This document shows, piece by piece, positions 15,261 through 27,984 of a stretch of DNA of 64,000 bases. The stretch comes from Tillus elongatus (taxonomy: Eukaryota; Arthropoda; Insecta; Coleoptera; Cleridae). Numbering within the stretch: position 1 is the stretch's first letter; the number at the start of each line of letters is the position of its first letter. The translations under genes were made by a program, and so were the position numbers. Below the pieces are notes generated by a model, which was given only the letters and a program-made list of their open reading frames with translations, had not been told where the DNA came from and made no database searches. Location: positions 170,970,295 through 171,034,294 of the forward strand of contig OZ023264.1 of NCBI GenBank assembly GCA_964006375.1, read 5' to 3'.

Positions 15261-15428
15261 GCCATTTGACTACAGCTTACTAAAACTATTTTTATGTCCA
15301 AATCTTAAAAAACGTTTACGGAAAAAAGTAAGTATGCCACTTGATTCGATATTCTTCAAAATTTCATAAAAAATAACTATTATGACGCAACTATGAAGGC
15401 CAACAATAACATCTCAAAAGTTGTTAGG

Positions 15429-15640
15429 TGCCACTGGGTGATTGGAGACCTCAGAATAATCACAAAAGGTTCTATAAACTTAAGTCCAAAATCCTGTTGT
15501 CTTCAGGATACAGTGTGTTTATTATATGATTATAATTCGTAATATCGTGTTTTTTTCAACACACTGTATCCTGAAAGCAACAGGACTTATGTTTATAAAA
15601 CCTTTTGTGATTATTCTGAGGTCCCCAGTCACCTTGCGGC
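15429..15640. repeat. Long hairpin, ~85-bp arms
   Basis: Left arm 15429-15521 (GTGCCACTGGGTGATTGG...GGATACAGTGTGTT) pairs with right arm 15558-15640 (AACACACTGTATCC...CAGTCACCTTGCGGC). Mismatches are few, with one insertion of about 8 bp, and the loop is about 36 bp. The shape suits a MITE or an inverted duplication. No TSD could be fixed. Confidence 0.8.
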
Positions 15641-16213
<573 letters not shown>

Positions 16214-16349
16214 AAAATTAATGGGCAAATTTTGATGAAATTTGTCAATTATCCTTCTGGTGCAAATAGCTTGGATAAGTATCTTAGTCAACAAGTTTTT
16301 CCGGTGAAACTTTTAATTTTTTCTGGAAATTATTTGTTATCTTCGAAAA

Positions 16350-16926
16350 TAACAGACTTACTTTAATAAAGTTTGGAACATGTTGCGCTTATTAAGCTTA
16401 TATCACATACTAAGTTTAAAGTCTCTTGCTTTGGGGAATGTCGACTTCCAAGAATTAAAAATTTCTTCCAGACGATAGTTTGCTTTTATAGAAGCTACAA
16501 TACGTACCAAATTTAAAGTTTATATCTTTTAAGAAAGCTGAATTATTAACATTAAAAAAACATAAGCAATATTGTAATCGTAGTTTACAGTGCGTATGGT
16601 CTGGTAATAGGTACAGTGAAAAGATGCACAAAGATGTCTAAAAACATTAAAATCGTATAGAAAAAAATATGATCTTTTTATTGTTTGTGTTTAGTGGGTA
16701 TTATTACCGATGATCGTAAATATTGCAAAGAACTACGTATCGCAATGGCAAAGCAGAGACTAAGTACTTCTGTAAACGACAAATGCTTTAACTTTGATCT
16801 GACAAGAAGTTTTTTATAACATTTTAAGATGCCCTATCCCATTTATTTTATAAGGTTATTAGTTTACAAAATACTAAAAAAATTGGACTGTCGTGACCAT
16901 AGATAAGAAAAATTATCTAACATTAA
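16350..16926. other. Unassigned AT-rich DNA
   Basis: No gene recognised. Confidence 0.4.
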
Positions 16927-17136
16927 CTGAGTGGTAAGGCACAAAGCAACGTGCCGCCATCTAGTTGCGGAACCAAGTAGTATGTGGTCACGCCAGCTCC
17001 AAATAACACAAAGTGTTAAAAAATAGAGACTGTATACAACCGACTAACAAGTTAGTAAATTGTCAGCCCTGGCCAATTTCTACCCTAATATAGGGGAAAA
17101 GTATGTAAGGCTAGACGCATTTTCGCCACAATTAGT

Positions 17137-17179
17137 ACCGTAGATCGGTTTCGCTCTAATTAGAGCTCGTCAGTACGGC
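17137..17179 (-). ncRNA. Hammerhead ribozyme, unit 1
   Basis: On the minus strand: stem I GCCGTA, core CTGACGA, stem II GCTCT-AATT-AGAGC, core GAAA, then ACCGAT, cleavage triplet ATC, stem I' TACGGT. All core bases are present. Stem III is weakened because the palindrome ACCGGT has become ACCGAT. Confidence 0.75.
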
Positions 17180-17437
17180 ATACTAATTGTGGCGAAAATA
17201 CACCTATAAAGTAATACGGCCATGGTAGCCAACGTTCGAACACTAAGTGAGTGGTAAGACACGAAGTAACGTGTCGTGACCTAGTTGCGAAACCAAGTAG
17301 TATGTTGTCACGCCAGCTCCAAATAATACAAAGTGTTAAAAAATAGAGACTGTATACAACCAACTAACAATTTAGTAAATTGTGAGCTCTGGCTCATTTC
17401 TACCTTAATATAGGGACAAAGTATGTAAGGCCAGATG

Positions 17438-17715
17438 CAGCGCCGGCTTTAGGGTGGGAAGATCGGGGCCGTTTCCCAGGGCGCCAGGGATGAGGGGCAC
17501 CGCGCGCGCCAACGTATGTGTCAACGAGCCCTCACAAGAGTTGCGCATCTAATAAATTTAAAATTATATTAAATTTAAAATAAATGTGCTACCCAACTAA
17601 CTTCTTTTATTATTTTAATATATAATTATACATAAGTATTATATCATTTTCATATAATAAAGGGCGCCAAATGATTGGCTCGCCCAGGGCGCCTGGGTGG
17701 TTAAGGCCTCCACTG
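17438..17715. mobile_element. hAT-type MITE with 8-bp TSD
   Basis: The element is 278 bp, flanked by the direct repeat GCCAGATG at 17430-17437 and 17716-17723. The ends are imperfect inverted repeats, CAGCGCCGGC and CAGTGGAGGC, with CAG termini. The 8-bp TSD and CAG ends are characteristic of the hAT superfamily. The interior is GC-rich at both ends and AT-rich in the middle, with no coding. It interrupts a retrozyme unit, so it is younger than that array. Confidence 0.88.
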
Positions 17716-17742
17716 GCCAGATGCATTCTCGCCACAATTAGA

Positions 17743-17785
17743 ACCATAGACCGGTTTCTCTCTAATTGGAGCTCTTCAGTACGGC
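17743..17785 (-). ncRNA. Hammerhead ribozyme, unit 2 (degenerate)
   Basis: The core CTGAAGA and GAAA persist, stem III ACCGGT and the GTC site are intact, and stem I still pairs apart from a wobble. Stem II has lost its closing G-C pair and one internal pair, so activity is doubtful. Confidence 0.6.
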
Positions 17786-18062
17786 ATACTAATTGTAGCG
17801 AAAATACACCTATAAAGTAATACGGCTATGGTAGTCAGCCTTCCAACACTAAGTGAGTGGTAAGGAACGAAGCGACGTGCCGCCACCTAGTTGCGGAACC
17901 AAGTAGTATGTTATCACGCCAGCTCCAAATAACACCAAGTGTTAAAAAATAGAGACTGTTTACAACCAACTAACAATTTAGTGAACTGTCAGCCCTGGCC
18001 TATTTGTACCCTAATATAGGGACAAAGTATGTAAGGCTAGATGTAATCTAACCTGAATTAGA

Positions 18063-18105
18063 ACTGTAGACCGGTTTCGCTCTAATTAGAGCTCGTCAGT
18101 ACGGC
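18063..18105 (-). ncRNA. Hammerhead ribozyme, unit 3
   Basis: Core CTGACGA, perfect 5-bp stem II with AATT loop, GAAA, palindromic ACCGGT as stem III and the canonical GTC cleavage site. Stem I GCCGTA faces TACAGT with one mismatch. The self-complementary stem III implies that two monomers pair to form the active dimer. Confidence 0.8.
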
Positions 18106-18112
18106 ATACTAA

Positions 18113-19189
18113 AGTTATCTACTTTTGTGACATGTTACACCATATATGATTCGACAGTATTCTGTCAGTGATCCAGATATGAACAATTTACAGAATGAAC
18201 AACCTAAATTTTTACGCATACACAAAGTGTAAATGAAAACAACGTAGCTGTTGACGATCCCATTGCTGCATGTCCAAGAAACATATGATTCTTGACACAA
18301 TATTCAATAGAAAGCAATCAATAATATTCAATGTACATACCTAAAGAATTCAACTTATCATATTGCAGTACAATTGTATGATTCAGTACAAATAAATTTT
18401 TAATCTATCGATTCCTTTGTGTATAGCTTCCTGTAAGGAAATTAGACTGGCATGATTTCCTGCAATATTAACCCGGCAGCACGATCAATGTTAGAAAGGT
18501 AAGAACACAACTTCCTGCTGTATCGAATTGTGCATTATGATGCCGCATTATTGACGTAACACGGCAGGAATCAGAAGACGACCTCGAGACGAGTAACTCC
18601 AGAGATAATTCGGTGGAGCAGAGTAGAACACGGTAGCGGAACACCAGAATAGTTAGTTCTAATTAAGTTTTTCTCACGTCAGTGATACCTAATGGGAGGA
18701 TCTAACGAGCACTCGTTAGCAACAGAACGTGCCTTTGTCACAACACAATAACATTGGTCCTTAACGTTACGATATCCTCGGTGGAAACGTAACAGTATAT
18801 AGAGACACACCTATACGTTGCGGCTTCTACACGGCTTACTTGATTGTAGCAATTTATGGCTGTTTAGGTATTACAGTGCAACAACAATAGTATTTCCTTA
18901 GCTCTTGCTATCATTAAATTAGTTGGAGAAGATCCTGTTCTTAATGCGTTTACAGAAATTGACCGTAGAATTGGCAATAATACATGCATATTATATTAGA
19001 AATGATATTCATATAAGGTAGATGTAGCAAGCTTTATCAGAAGAACTCAAAGAGTGATTTCAATCTTTTAAGAGGTGTTGGTGGTGCATGAAGGGAGTAC
19101 GCTGTAATTACCACTGTCGCCCACTTTACAAAAAAAAAATACGATCCTGCCACTACCATGTCTATACGTCTACAAATTAGTACTATATA
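18113..19189. other. Unassigned DNA, moderately GC-richer at 18.4-18.85 kb
   Basis: No convincing coding frame, element end or repeat partner inside the window. The base composition near 18.4-18.85 kb differs from the flanks, so a decayed element is possible. Confidence 0.4.
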
Positions 19190-21098
19190 TTTTTTTTATT
19201 TCAACAACACACCACGAGGGCTCACAGCCCAAATACTATCGTACCGTGGCTGTCGACAAAGAGGAAAGAGGCAACTTGTTAATTCTGGACTTGAACTTTT
19301 GGCGGTTAGAAGGAGAAGGAAAAACATGTGCCGGCAAGGAATTCCACAACTTGTAAGTCCTCGGGACAAAAGAGCGGGCATAACAAGATGTTATATGTTT
19401 GGTGACCTGGACAGAAAAAGGGTGCATTCGCTCTGTTCCTCTGGTAGATCTGTTGGGGGCAGTAGGTGGAGGAACTATGGAAGAAAGATCCTTTGAGCAC
19501 TGCCCGTGCAGATATCTATAAAAGAGAGAGAGAAAGAGATAGAGAGAGAGGTCGCCAACGGCACGTCGGTGTGCAAGAGGTAACAGCCTTTAGGTGAGGG
19601 TAGGGTCACTGATGAGACGTATAGCACTCGTCCGAATTGAGTACATGATAGCGAGTGTATAAGCGGCAGCGGCACCCCAAATGTGGGAGCAGTATTCGAG
19701 GTTTGGCCTTATTTGTAAAGTTTATAAGATATAGAGATTGGCTGGTGAAAAGTATTTGCGAGATCGAAAGAGGAAACCGGATTTCTTAGCAGCCGCTTCT
19801 GTAATTGATGTGACATGTTGGTGGCAAGTGAGATCAAGATCCACAGAAATGCCTACAAGTGAAAAGCACTTATTACTTTGAATAACTTGGTTGTTCATTG
19901 TGATCGGTCTAGGGCTGGTGTATCTCTTATGATATAGAAAGCAAGATTGAGATTTGGTGGAGTTGAATTGTACGAGATTTCTACTTTCGCAGTCTAATAT
20001 TTTTTGGAGATCCATGGAGACAGAACCATCCATGAGTCTGCGATCCTCATCTAATTGGGCTGAAGAAACAGCCTTAGAAAATTGTATATATGAGTGGAGG
20101 TTGCTGTCATCCGCGTAACTGTGAACTGGGTTGGATGTGCTAGAGAGGAGGTCACTGATGTGGAGGAGAAACAAAGTAGGGGCTAAAGTTAAACCTTGAG
20201 GGACTCCTGCATTAATTGGATACAGCTAAGAGGAATAGCCATCCACGACAACAGGAATGGTCCGGTGGGAGAGGAAATTTGCTGTCCAGGTACAGAGTTT
20301 TGGTGGTAGGCCATAGGCCGGAAGTTTATTAATCAGCGCTGCGTGCCAGACCTGGTCTAGTGCTTCGGATATGACTAGAGCGACAGTCTGGGATTCACCG
20401 TGTAGTTCCATAGACCTGCTCCACGAATGGGTGACACAGGAGAGGAGATCGGCACTTGATCTGCGTTGACGGAATCTATACTGCCTGTCATGGATTAGTG
20501 TTTTTCAATAAATTTTAGTAATTCGGTGTTTATATGCTTTTCCATTACTTTAGAGATGACTGAAAGGAGAAAAATAGGCCTGTAGTTGCTAGGAACCGCT
20601 TTGGATCCTTTTTTGGGGACGGGTTGTACTCGAGCAGTTTTCCAGTTACTAGGAAATTGCTTCTATTGTAAGATGTCTGAAACAGACTAGTCAGGGCAGG
20701 TGCAAGTTCTGGTGCGCATTTCTTGAGAACAATTGCTGAGATCTCGTCGAGGCCAGAGGCTTGCCTGATATTACGAGAAGAGAGCATCTCTCGTATCTTT
20801 TTAGTTTTCAAAATGATATCCGTCATTTAATGCGCGACATTGGTGACTGTTGATGGTTGAATATTTGAAGATGGGATGAGAGTAGAATTGCCGGCGTACA
20901 ACGAGGCAAAAAGTTCAGCCTTGCCCAGGGCGGTAGAAATAATTTCATCCCCTGAAAAAAGAGGTTGGAACGTGCTCTTGCAGAAATTATTCCCAATAGA
21001 TTTAGCAAAAGTCCAGAAGGGTTTGCTGCCGTTGGAGCTTGAGATGACTTTGTTTTTGATGTGGTTATTATACGAGTTTTTTGCCTCAGAAAGAATGC
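19190..21098 (-). pseudogene. LINE family A copy 1, 5'-truncated reverse transcriptase
   Basis: APE-type LINE (Jockey/CR1-like) read from about 21098 down to a poly(A) at 19191-19200 on the minus strand. In order: the start of the RT domain near 20826-20545 (SGLDEISAIVLKKCAPELAP); a palm segment with DQVWHAALINKLPAYGLP at about 20330-20400; the catalytic YADDS at about 20103-20117; and a C-terminal thumb region to about 19250. Frameshifts between 20411 and 20545 and at several later points, plus in-frame stops, make it a pseudogene. Endonuclease and ORF1 are missing. The 3' end GTGTTGTTGAAAT plus A-run is identical in form in copies 3 and 4. The 5' boundary lies against a truncated MITE. Confidence 0.85.
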
Positions 21099-21390
21099 GG
21101 AATTTTGATTAAATGCTTCATAAATCTCAATTTGCTATTAACCTATAAGGTTGACCAAGAAACGGTTTTTTTTCGGGAACACTTTAAGTTTACCTTCGGA
21201 AATTTTTGTACATTTTGAAACAAGAAAGTTCTTTTGATGAAACACGGCACATTGTTTTTGCTATATAGGTTATACTAGTAGCCAAATTTGATGTCTGCTT
21301 TCTTAAAAAAAAGACACATATTTGCTATTAAATTTTTTTATGAAAATTCACTACTATAACGCACTTGCTGCGTCCAGACTTTTGATAATT
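21098..21390 (+). mobile_element. GGACGCAG-type MITE, left end lost
   Basis: This matches 6790-7088 throughout (CAATTTGCTATTAACCTATA, GGTTGACCAAGAA, AACGCACTTGCTGCGTCC). The left terminal ~25 bp is replaced by the LINE A junction. Confidence 0.85.
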
Positions 21391-22183
21391 TGGCAGACAC
21401 ATTCATTTTTAAAAGATTAATTAAGTTTTCTTCTGGAAAGCTTTTGTAACTTTAATGGAATTTGTATTACAAATTTATTTTAAACATATTTAAAGTACCT
21501 AGACACAATAACAATATCTAATTTTGTAACTTTACAGAACATTCAGTTTTGGTGGTTTAAAGTTTTTTTCCCAGAAGGAGATAGAACAAAAGGTTTGAAT
21601 AATTTTTATGATAATACAGAGCTGGTAAAATTTTTGAAACAATTCTTCAAATGAGCGGTTATTAGGACCTCTATCTCCAATGTCTATTTAGATTAAAAGT
21701 ATTAACTTTCATAATAGGCTGTCCTGATAGTGTACAATTCTTATGAAAATTCACTGCCATAACGCACTTGCTGCGTCCCGAACTTTTTCTTTACCAACAA
21801 AAGAAAACATATAAGAGCTTTAAGATATAAAATCTAATAAGGATCACTGGAAAATTCAACTTAATATTTTCTCTAATTGTACTTCTCACTGGAAAGTATA
21901 TTTACTTAGCATCAAGCTTTGAAAGAGAAAACAGTTTCTGCTGTAGTAACAAGTGTCTCGTTTTCCATGCTTGTGGTTTGTGAAATAATATTCTCACTTC
22001 ACCGTGCTCGTGTAGCTGTGACTGACAATTCTCTTAAAGGGCACTTGTAAGAGCAACAGGATTTTGCAAACTTTATAATGAAATGCAGCATCTAAATGCA
22101 AAGTAACGTAAGATTTAGCAATTTCTTGAATGTGTCACCTATTTGAGATATCTTAACACTAACTAATTGAATCCTGAGATTTG
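21391..22183. other. Unassigned DNA with a detached MITE terminus
   Basis: A MITE-type right terminus (TTCACTGCCATAACGCACTT, then GCTGCGTCCCGAAC) lies at 21746-21785. A stretch at 21640-21690 resembles the left module of the (TA)n element (AATGAGCGGTTATTAGGACC). The rest is unassigned. Confidence 0.5.
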
Positions 22184-22232
22184 ATTTTAAGCAGTAGCGG
22201 CTCGTGCCTTAATGCATTGGGGGTGCGCAAGA

Positions 22233-22920
<688 letters not shown>

Positions 22921-23717
22921 AGGGCTCGCCTATTTTTTTCCGAAAATGTATTATTAAAAAAACCACTTACTAAACTAACTAAGCTTAATAATTAGTAACT
23001 ATACTTACTAAGTTTTACTCTAGTAAGTTATAGTAGTTAAAAAGTCCCTTAAAAAGTTAACCTTCAAATTTAAAATATTATCCACTGAATTAATCGCAGT
23101 ATCACAATTATTTTGTCCACTTATTAAGCAACCCGAAGCAGTAGCCATTATAATAATAATTGTCTTGTTAGAACATGTAAACAACAACGAAATGATCTAA
23201 TTAAAATCAATCCGACGCGCAGCACTACACGAAAATTACTAAACACATACTAGACACAGCCACGCTCTGCCAAAATTCCACTGCAAACTGCATGTGTGGA
23301 ATTTGATAGCGCACACCCAATTGCTTATTCGGTCGTTTTCAACGATGATACTCGATCATCAAGAGCACGGAAAAATACACACCGCCGGCGACTGATGGGT
23401 ATTTGGATATAAATGTATATAACGATAACGTCTGCAACCAACCATTAACACTATACTTATTCTGATGCTGTATTAATGGCTGCCGACTCTGCGATCCTCG
23501 ATCCTCGATATATTAATTTTGTTTGTTGAATGCAGAAATGCGGGAGGTAAAAAGCAAATAAAAAATTATCAAAACATAGCATAGCAAAAATATTAATTTT
23601 TTTTCGCGGCAGTGCGAGCGCACGGGCGCACATATTGAGAAGCCACCCCTGATTTTAAGTCTTAAGTCTTGTTGACATATGTTGGCAAAAACATATCTTT
23701 TAATTTTTGTGATCGTA

Positions 23718-24730
23718 TCCGTTGATTTTCTTAAATGGAACAATAGGCATCAGACACATACAGTCGATGCCGAATCGAAAGCTGCGTACAACGACGCCAC
23801 GCCCGCATTTATGTGTCGAGCCGTTTCGGTGACATGACGTCACAAAATTTCAAAATGTTTGTGATTTCTTTAAGTGTCTCACCCCTGTAATTTCTTTTTT
23901 TAAGCAAGATATCAAAAAAATTCCAACGCCGTCTGAACAAACTACCATGCGATGAGTTCAAATATTGCGACAGAAGAACAATTGCGCATCGCCTTTATAG
24001 AAATCCATGGGCAACGTTGATTTTCTTAAATGGAACGATAGGCCTCAGACACATACAGTCGAAAGCTGCGTACAATAATGCCACGCTCGCATTTCTGAGT
24101 CAAGAAGTTTCGGAGACATGACGTCACAAAATTTCAAAATGTTTGTGAGTGTGTTACCCCTGTAATTTCTTTATTAAGAGAGATAACCAAAAAATCCCAG
24201 CGCCACCTGACAAAAAAAATATTTTTACGTTATAAAGCAGTTCGCAGTGCATTAATTACCTCTAAAGCATTTTGCTCTATCTGCCACATCAACGGCGGAA
24301 TCTTCCGTTACAGAGCTCTACCGGATCTGTATATTCTGGTTATATTTTAGTTGTATTAAACAGGAGAAGAGCGAATTTGCCATATCTTCTTTGTATTTTC
24401 AAAATATCAGAAAAATGACACCTCCGCACTATGCAGGTACTACACCTCGCAGTGGATATATTAAACGTATTTCATTTGAGACGGGATGATAAGTTATATC
24501 TATTCAGTGCTGTATACGTCAGTATAATCCGTGGATAATGGATGCCTGATTTTGACATTTGTTGTCAACTGACACTTGTTATGAATGACATTGATACCAT
24601 TTTCAGATATCCTTTCTGAGTAACCTTCTTCCGTTTTCGTCAATCAACAAGTTATCAGCTCATTTTTCTGTGTTATTTAAGTACTTTTTCGTTTTTTTCC
24701 CCTTTATTCAGCAGTTATCGTTTTTCGTTT
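23718..24730. mobile_element. Partial copy of the foldback element
   Basis: Two left-arm units (with GACATGACGTCACAAAATTT at about 23832 and again at about 24117) are followed by the ~500 bp central spacer (24222-24720). The spacer aligns with 12362-12858 through ACGTTATAAAGCAGTTCGCA, CTTCCGTTACAGAGCTC and CCTTTATTCAGCA. The right arm is missing. The preserved spacer shows it is a fixed part of the element and not incidental filler. Confidence 0.8.
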
Positions 24731-24769
24731 GTAATTCATACGTTCAATTAATTGACTGGTGATATGGTA

Positions 24770-26580
24770 TATGGAGCGAAAACCTGGACTATAGCCGAGT
24801 AAGCTACAAACCAAATATAAGACTTAGAAATGAGGCCACGAAGAAAAATGACAACGAGGCGGTACGGCAATAGGAAGGTGAATGAACGTGTGTTATAAGA
24901 GCTGAGAGTAGAACAGTGCTTTCTCAAAGAAATTCAAAGGAGGAAAGCAAAACGTATTGGTTCTATTCTGAGACATGATAACTGCCAACGTTATTCAAAG
25001 GATATGTACCTCGAGAAACGGAAAGTAGAGCAAGGAATCTTCTGAGAAGTCTGGTTACAAAGCAAACAGAAGCCTTAGAAATGAGACCACGAAGAAAAAT
25101 GACAACAAGCCGGTACGGCAATGGGAAGGTGAATGAAAGTGTGCTATAAGAGCTGAGAGTAGAACAGTGCTTTCTCAAAAAAATTAAAAGGAGTAAAGCA
25201 AAACGTATTGGTTCTACTCTGAGACATGATAACTGCCAGCGTTATTCAAAGGATATGTACCTCGAGAAACGGAAAGAAGTAGAGCAAGGAATCTTCTGAG
25301 AAGTCTGGTTACAAAGCAAACAGAAGCCTTAGAAATGAGACCACGAAGAAAAATGACAACAAGCCGGTACGGCAATGGGAAGGTGAATGAAAGTGTGCTA
25401 TAAGAGCTGAGAGTAGAACAGTGCTTTCTCAAAAAAATTAAAAGGAGTAAAGCAAAACGTATTAATTCTATTCTGAGACATGATAACTGCCAACGTTATT
25501 TAAAGGATATGTACGTCGAGAAACGGAAATAAGTAGAGCAAGGAATCTTCTGAGAAGTCTGGTTACAAAGCAAATAGAAGCCTTAGAAATGAGACCACGA
25601 AGAAAAATGACAACGAGGCGGTACGGCAATAGGAAGGTGAATACAAAATGTGCTATAAGAGCTGAGAGTAGAACAGTGCTTTCTCAAAGAAATTGAAAGG
25701 AGGAAAGCAAAACGTACTGATTCTATTCTGAGACATGATAACTGCCAACGTTATTCAAAGGATATGTACCTCGAGAAACGGAAAGAAGTAGAGCAAGGAA
25801 TCTTCTGAGAAGTCTGGTTACAAAGCAAATAGAAGCCCTAGAAATGAGACCACGAAGAAAAATGACAACGAGGCGGTACGGCAATAGGAAGGTGAATGAA
25901 AGTGTGCTATAAGAGCTGAGAGCAAAACAGTGCTTTCTCAAAGAAATTGAAAGGAAGAAAGCAAAACGTATTGGTTCTATTCTGAGACATGATAACTGCC
26001 AACGTTATTCGAAGGATATGTACCTCGAGAAACGGAAAGAAGTAGAGCAAGGAATCTTCAGAGAAGTCTGGTTACAAAGCAAATAGAAGCCTTAGAAATG
26101 AGACCACGAAGAAAAGTGACAACGAGGAGGTACGGCAATAGGAAGGTGAATTAAAGTGTGTTAGAAGAGCTGAGAGTAGAACAGTGCTTTCTCAAAGAAA
26201 TTATAAGGAGGAAAGCAAAACGTATTGGTTCTATTCTGAGACATGATAACTGCTTACGTTATTCAAAGGATATGTACCTCGAGAAACGGAAAGAAGTAGA
26301 GCAAGGAATCTTCTGAGAAGTCTGGTTACAAACTAAATAGAAGCCTTAGAAATGAGACCACGAAGAAAAATGACAACGAGGCGGTACGGCAATAGGAAGG
26401 TGAATGAAAGTGTGCTATAAGAGCTGGGAGTAGAACAGTGCTTTCTCAAAGAAATTGAAAGGAGGAAAGCAAAACGTATTGATTCTATTCTGAGACATGA
26501 TAACTGCCAACATTATTCAAAGGATATGTACCTCGAGAAACGGAAAGAAGTAGAGCAAGGAATCTTCTGAGAAGTCTGGC
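24770..26580 (+). repeat. 254-bp satellite derived from a LINE ORF2 C-terminus, 7 units
   Basis: The CTCGAGAAACGGAAAG block recurs at about 25010, 25261, 25515, 25770, 26024, 26278 and 26532 (spacings 251-255 bp). Just before the first unit, 24773-24815 reads VYGAKTWTIAE. Each unit reads LEMRPRRKMTTRRYGN.. and ..RRKAKRIGSILRHDN. This is the order of the post-RT tail of RTE/related LINEs (YGAETWTL, then RRILKI-type, then KxxxIGHxLRHD). Every unit contains in-frame stops after KVNESVL and QGIF, so none encodes protein now. The conserved stops across units show that the pseudogene was already dead before amplification. Confidence 0.8.
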
Positions 26581-26835
26581 ACAACTGATGAAGTTTGGAA
26601 GTGTGTATGGAAATAATGATATACAGAGACAAGGGATCATAATTGCGACTAAAGAGAAAAACCACAAGGTAATGTAAATTCGGTAGAAAAACACAAAGTT
26701 TTTCGAGTGCTTTCTTCAAAAGCATCAGCCATAAAGAAACTATGTAAATACACGTTTTATTCATCATCCAAGTAGAAAACATGTTTGAATTTTAGCTTAA
26801 AATTCATCATTACACAAAACATATAGAGTAGCATA

Positions 26836-27330
<495 letters not shown>

Positions 27331-27748
27331 ACTAAAAATCAGAGAAGACGCAATACCAAAATATTGTATGTATCAAAATCTATTAAATATTAGAGACAAC
27401 GTTTATCTTTTCATGGCACAAAATATTCAAGAAGTACCAGAAAGGTTACTTTGAAAATTTTATAATTTTTCTCCTATAAATGTCAAACTGGAGATTTGAA
27501 ACGTGACAATTAGTATAAGAATTGTGGTTTATAAATAGTAACTATTGTATAAAATTTATATTAGAATGTTTTAGATTTATGCTGCACTTCTCATTTGTTA
27601 AAATAGTTGTAAAATCTGCCTCGTAAGACCTTACATATTACAAGTAAAGAACTTAAGACCATTATCGGTTGACTACCTTTAATTGCACAGTGTGATACAA
27701 AAATTCCAGTGGTGTAATTGTTAGACGCAGGGCTGATGGGCGAAGGGA

Positions 27749-27984
27749 CCCATAATTCACTATGTGAAAACTGGAACCTGTGATGAGCACTAATCAGTAC
27801 ACTTAGAGAAACCCAAATCACCACAACACATATTTCAGACACCTTACGATCGTTTCGTTGACAATATCAACATCTTCAGAGGAAAAAATTCTCTTCCTAT
27901 GAAGATGTTGACATTGTCAACGAAACGATCGTAAGGTCTCTGAAATATGTGTTGTGGTGATTTGGGTTTCTCCAAGTGTACTTA
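27749..27984. mobile_element. Inverted PLE terminal-repeat hairpin with 8-bp TSD
   Basis: Two arms of about 83 bp (27800-27880 and 27900-27982) are near-perfect inverted copies containing CCCAAATCACCACAACACAT and ACGATCGTTTCG. The same sequence occurs singly at 40026 near the PLE coding remnants. CGAAGGGA flanks the insert at 27741-27748 and 27985-27992. The insertion split a tRNA-like sequence between its A and B boxes. Confidence 0.78.
27842..27882 (-). ncRNA. Hammerhead ribozyme motif in PLE arm
   Basis: Minus strand: stem I CCT, core CTGAAGA, stem II TTGAT-ATT-GTCAA with a wobble pair, GAAA, palindromic ACGATCGT as stem III, GTA cleavage triplet, then AGG completing stem I. All core residues are intact. 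The opposite arm (27896-27936, plus strand) has the same fold, but the first core C is changed to A, predicting an inactive twin. Confidence 0.7.

Larger units (their letters stand above)
16927..18112 (-). mobile_element. Retrozyme-like tandem array (320-bp units with hammerhead ribozymes)
   Basis: Three units repeat with a 320-bp period: the AACCAAGTAG block ends at 16980, 17300 and 17906. The last interval is enlarged by a 278-bp insertion plus its 8-bp TSD. Each unit carries one type I hammerhead motif on the minus strand. Tandem monomers of a few hundred bp, each with a short-stem-III hammerhead and no coding capacity, is the description of animal retrozymes. These are thought to spread as circular RNAs copied by another retroelement. 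This identification is by motif only. Neighbouring PLE remnants in the window are a plausible source of enzyme. Confidence 0.8.

Noticed and set aside
16927..18112. CRISPR array
   Set aside because: Units of 320 bp with no short repeat-spacer structure, in a eukaryotic TE context.
24963..26694. Repeated ~72-codon frame (MRKHC..LSSYSTLSF) on the minus strand of the satellite
   Set aside because: Antisense to the LINE-derived reading of the same unit, repeated only because the array is tandem.
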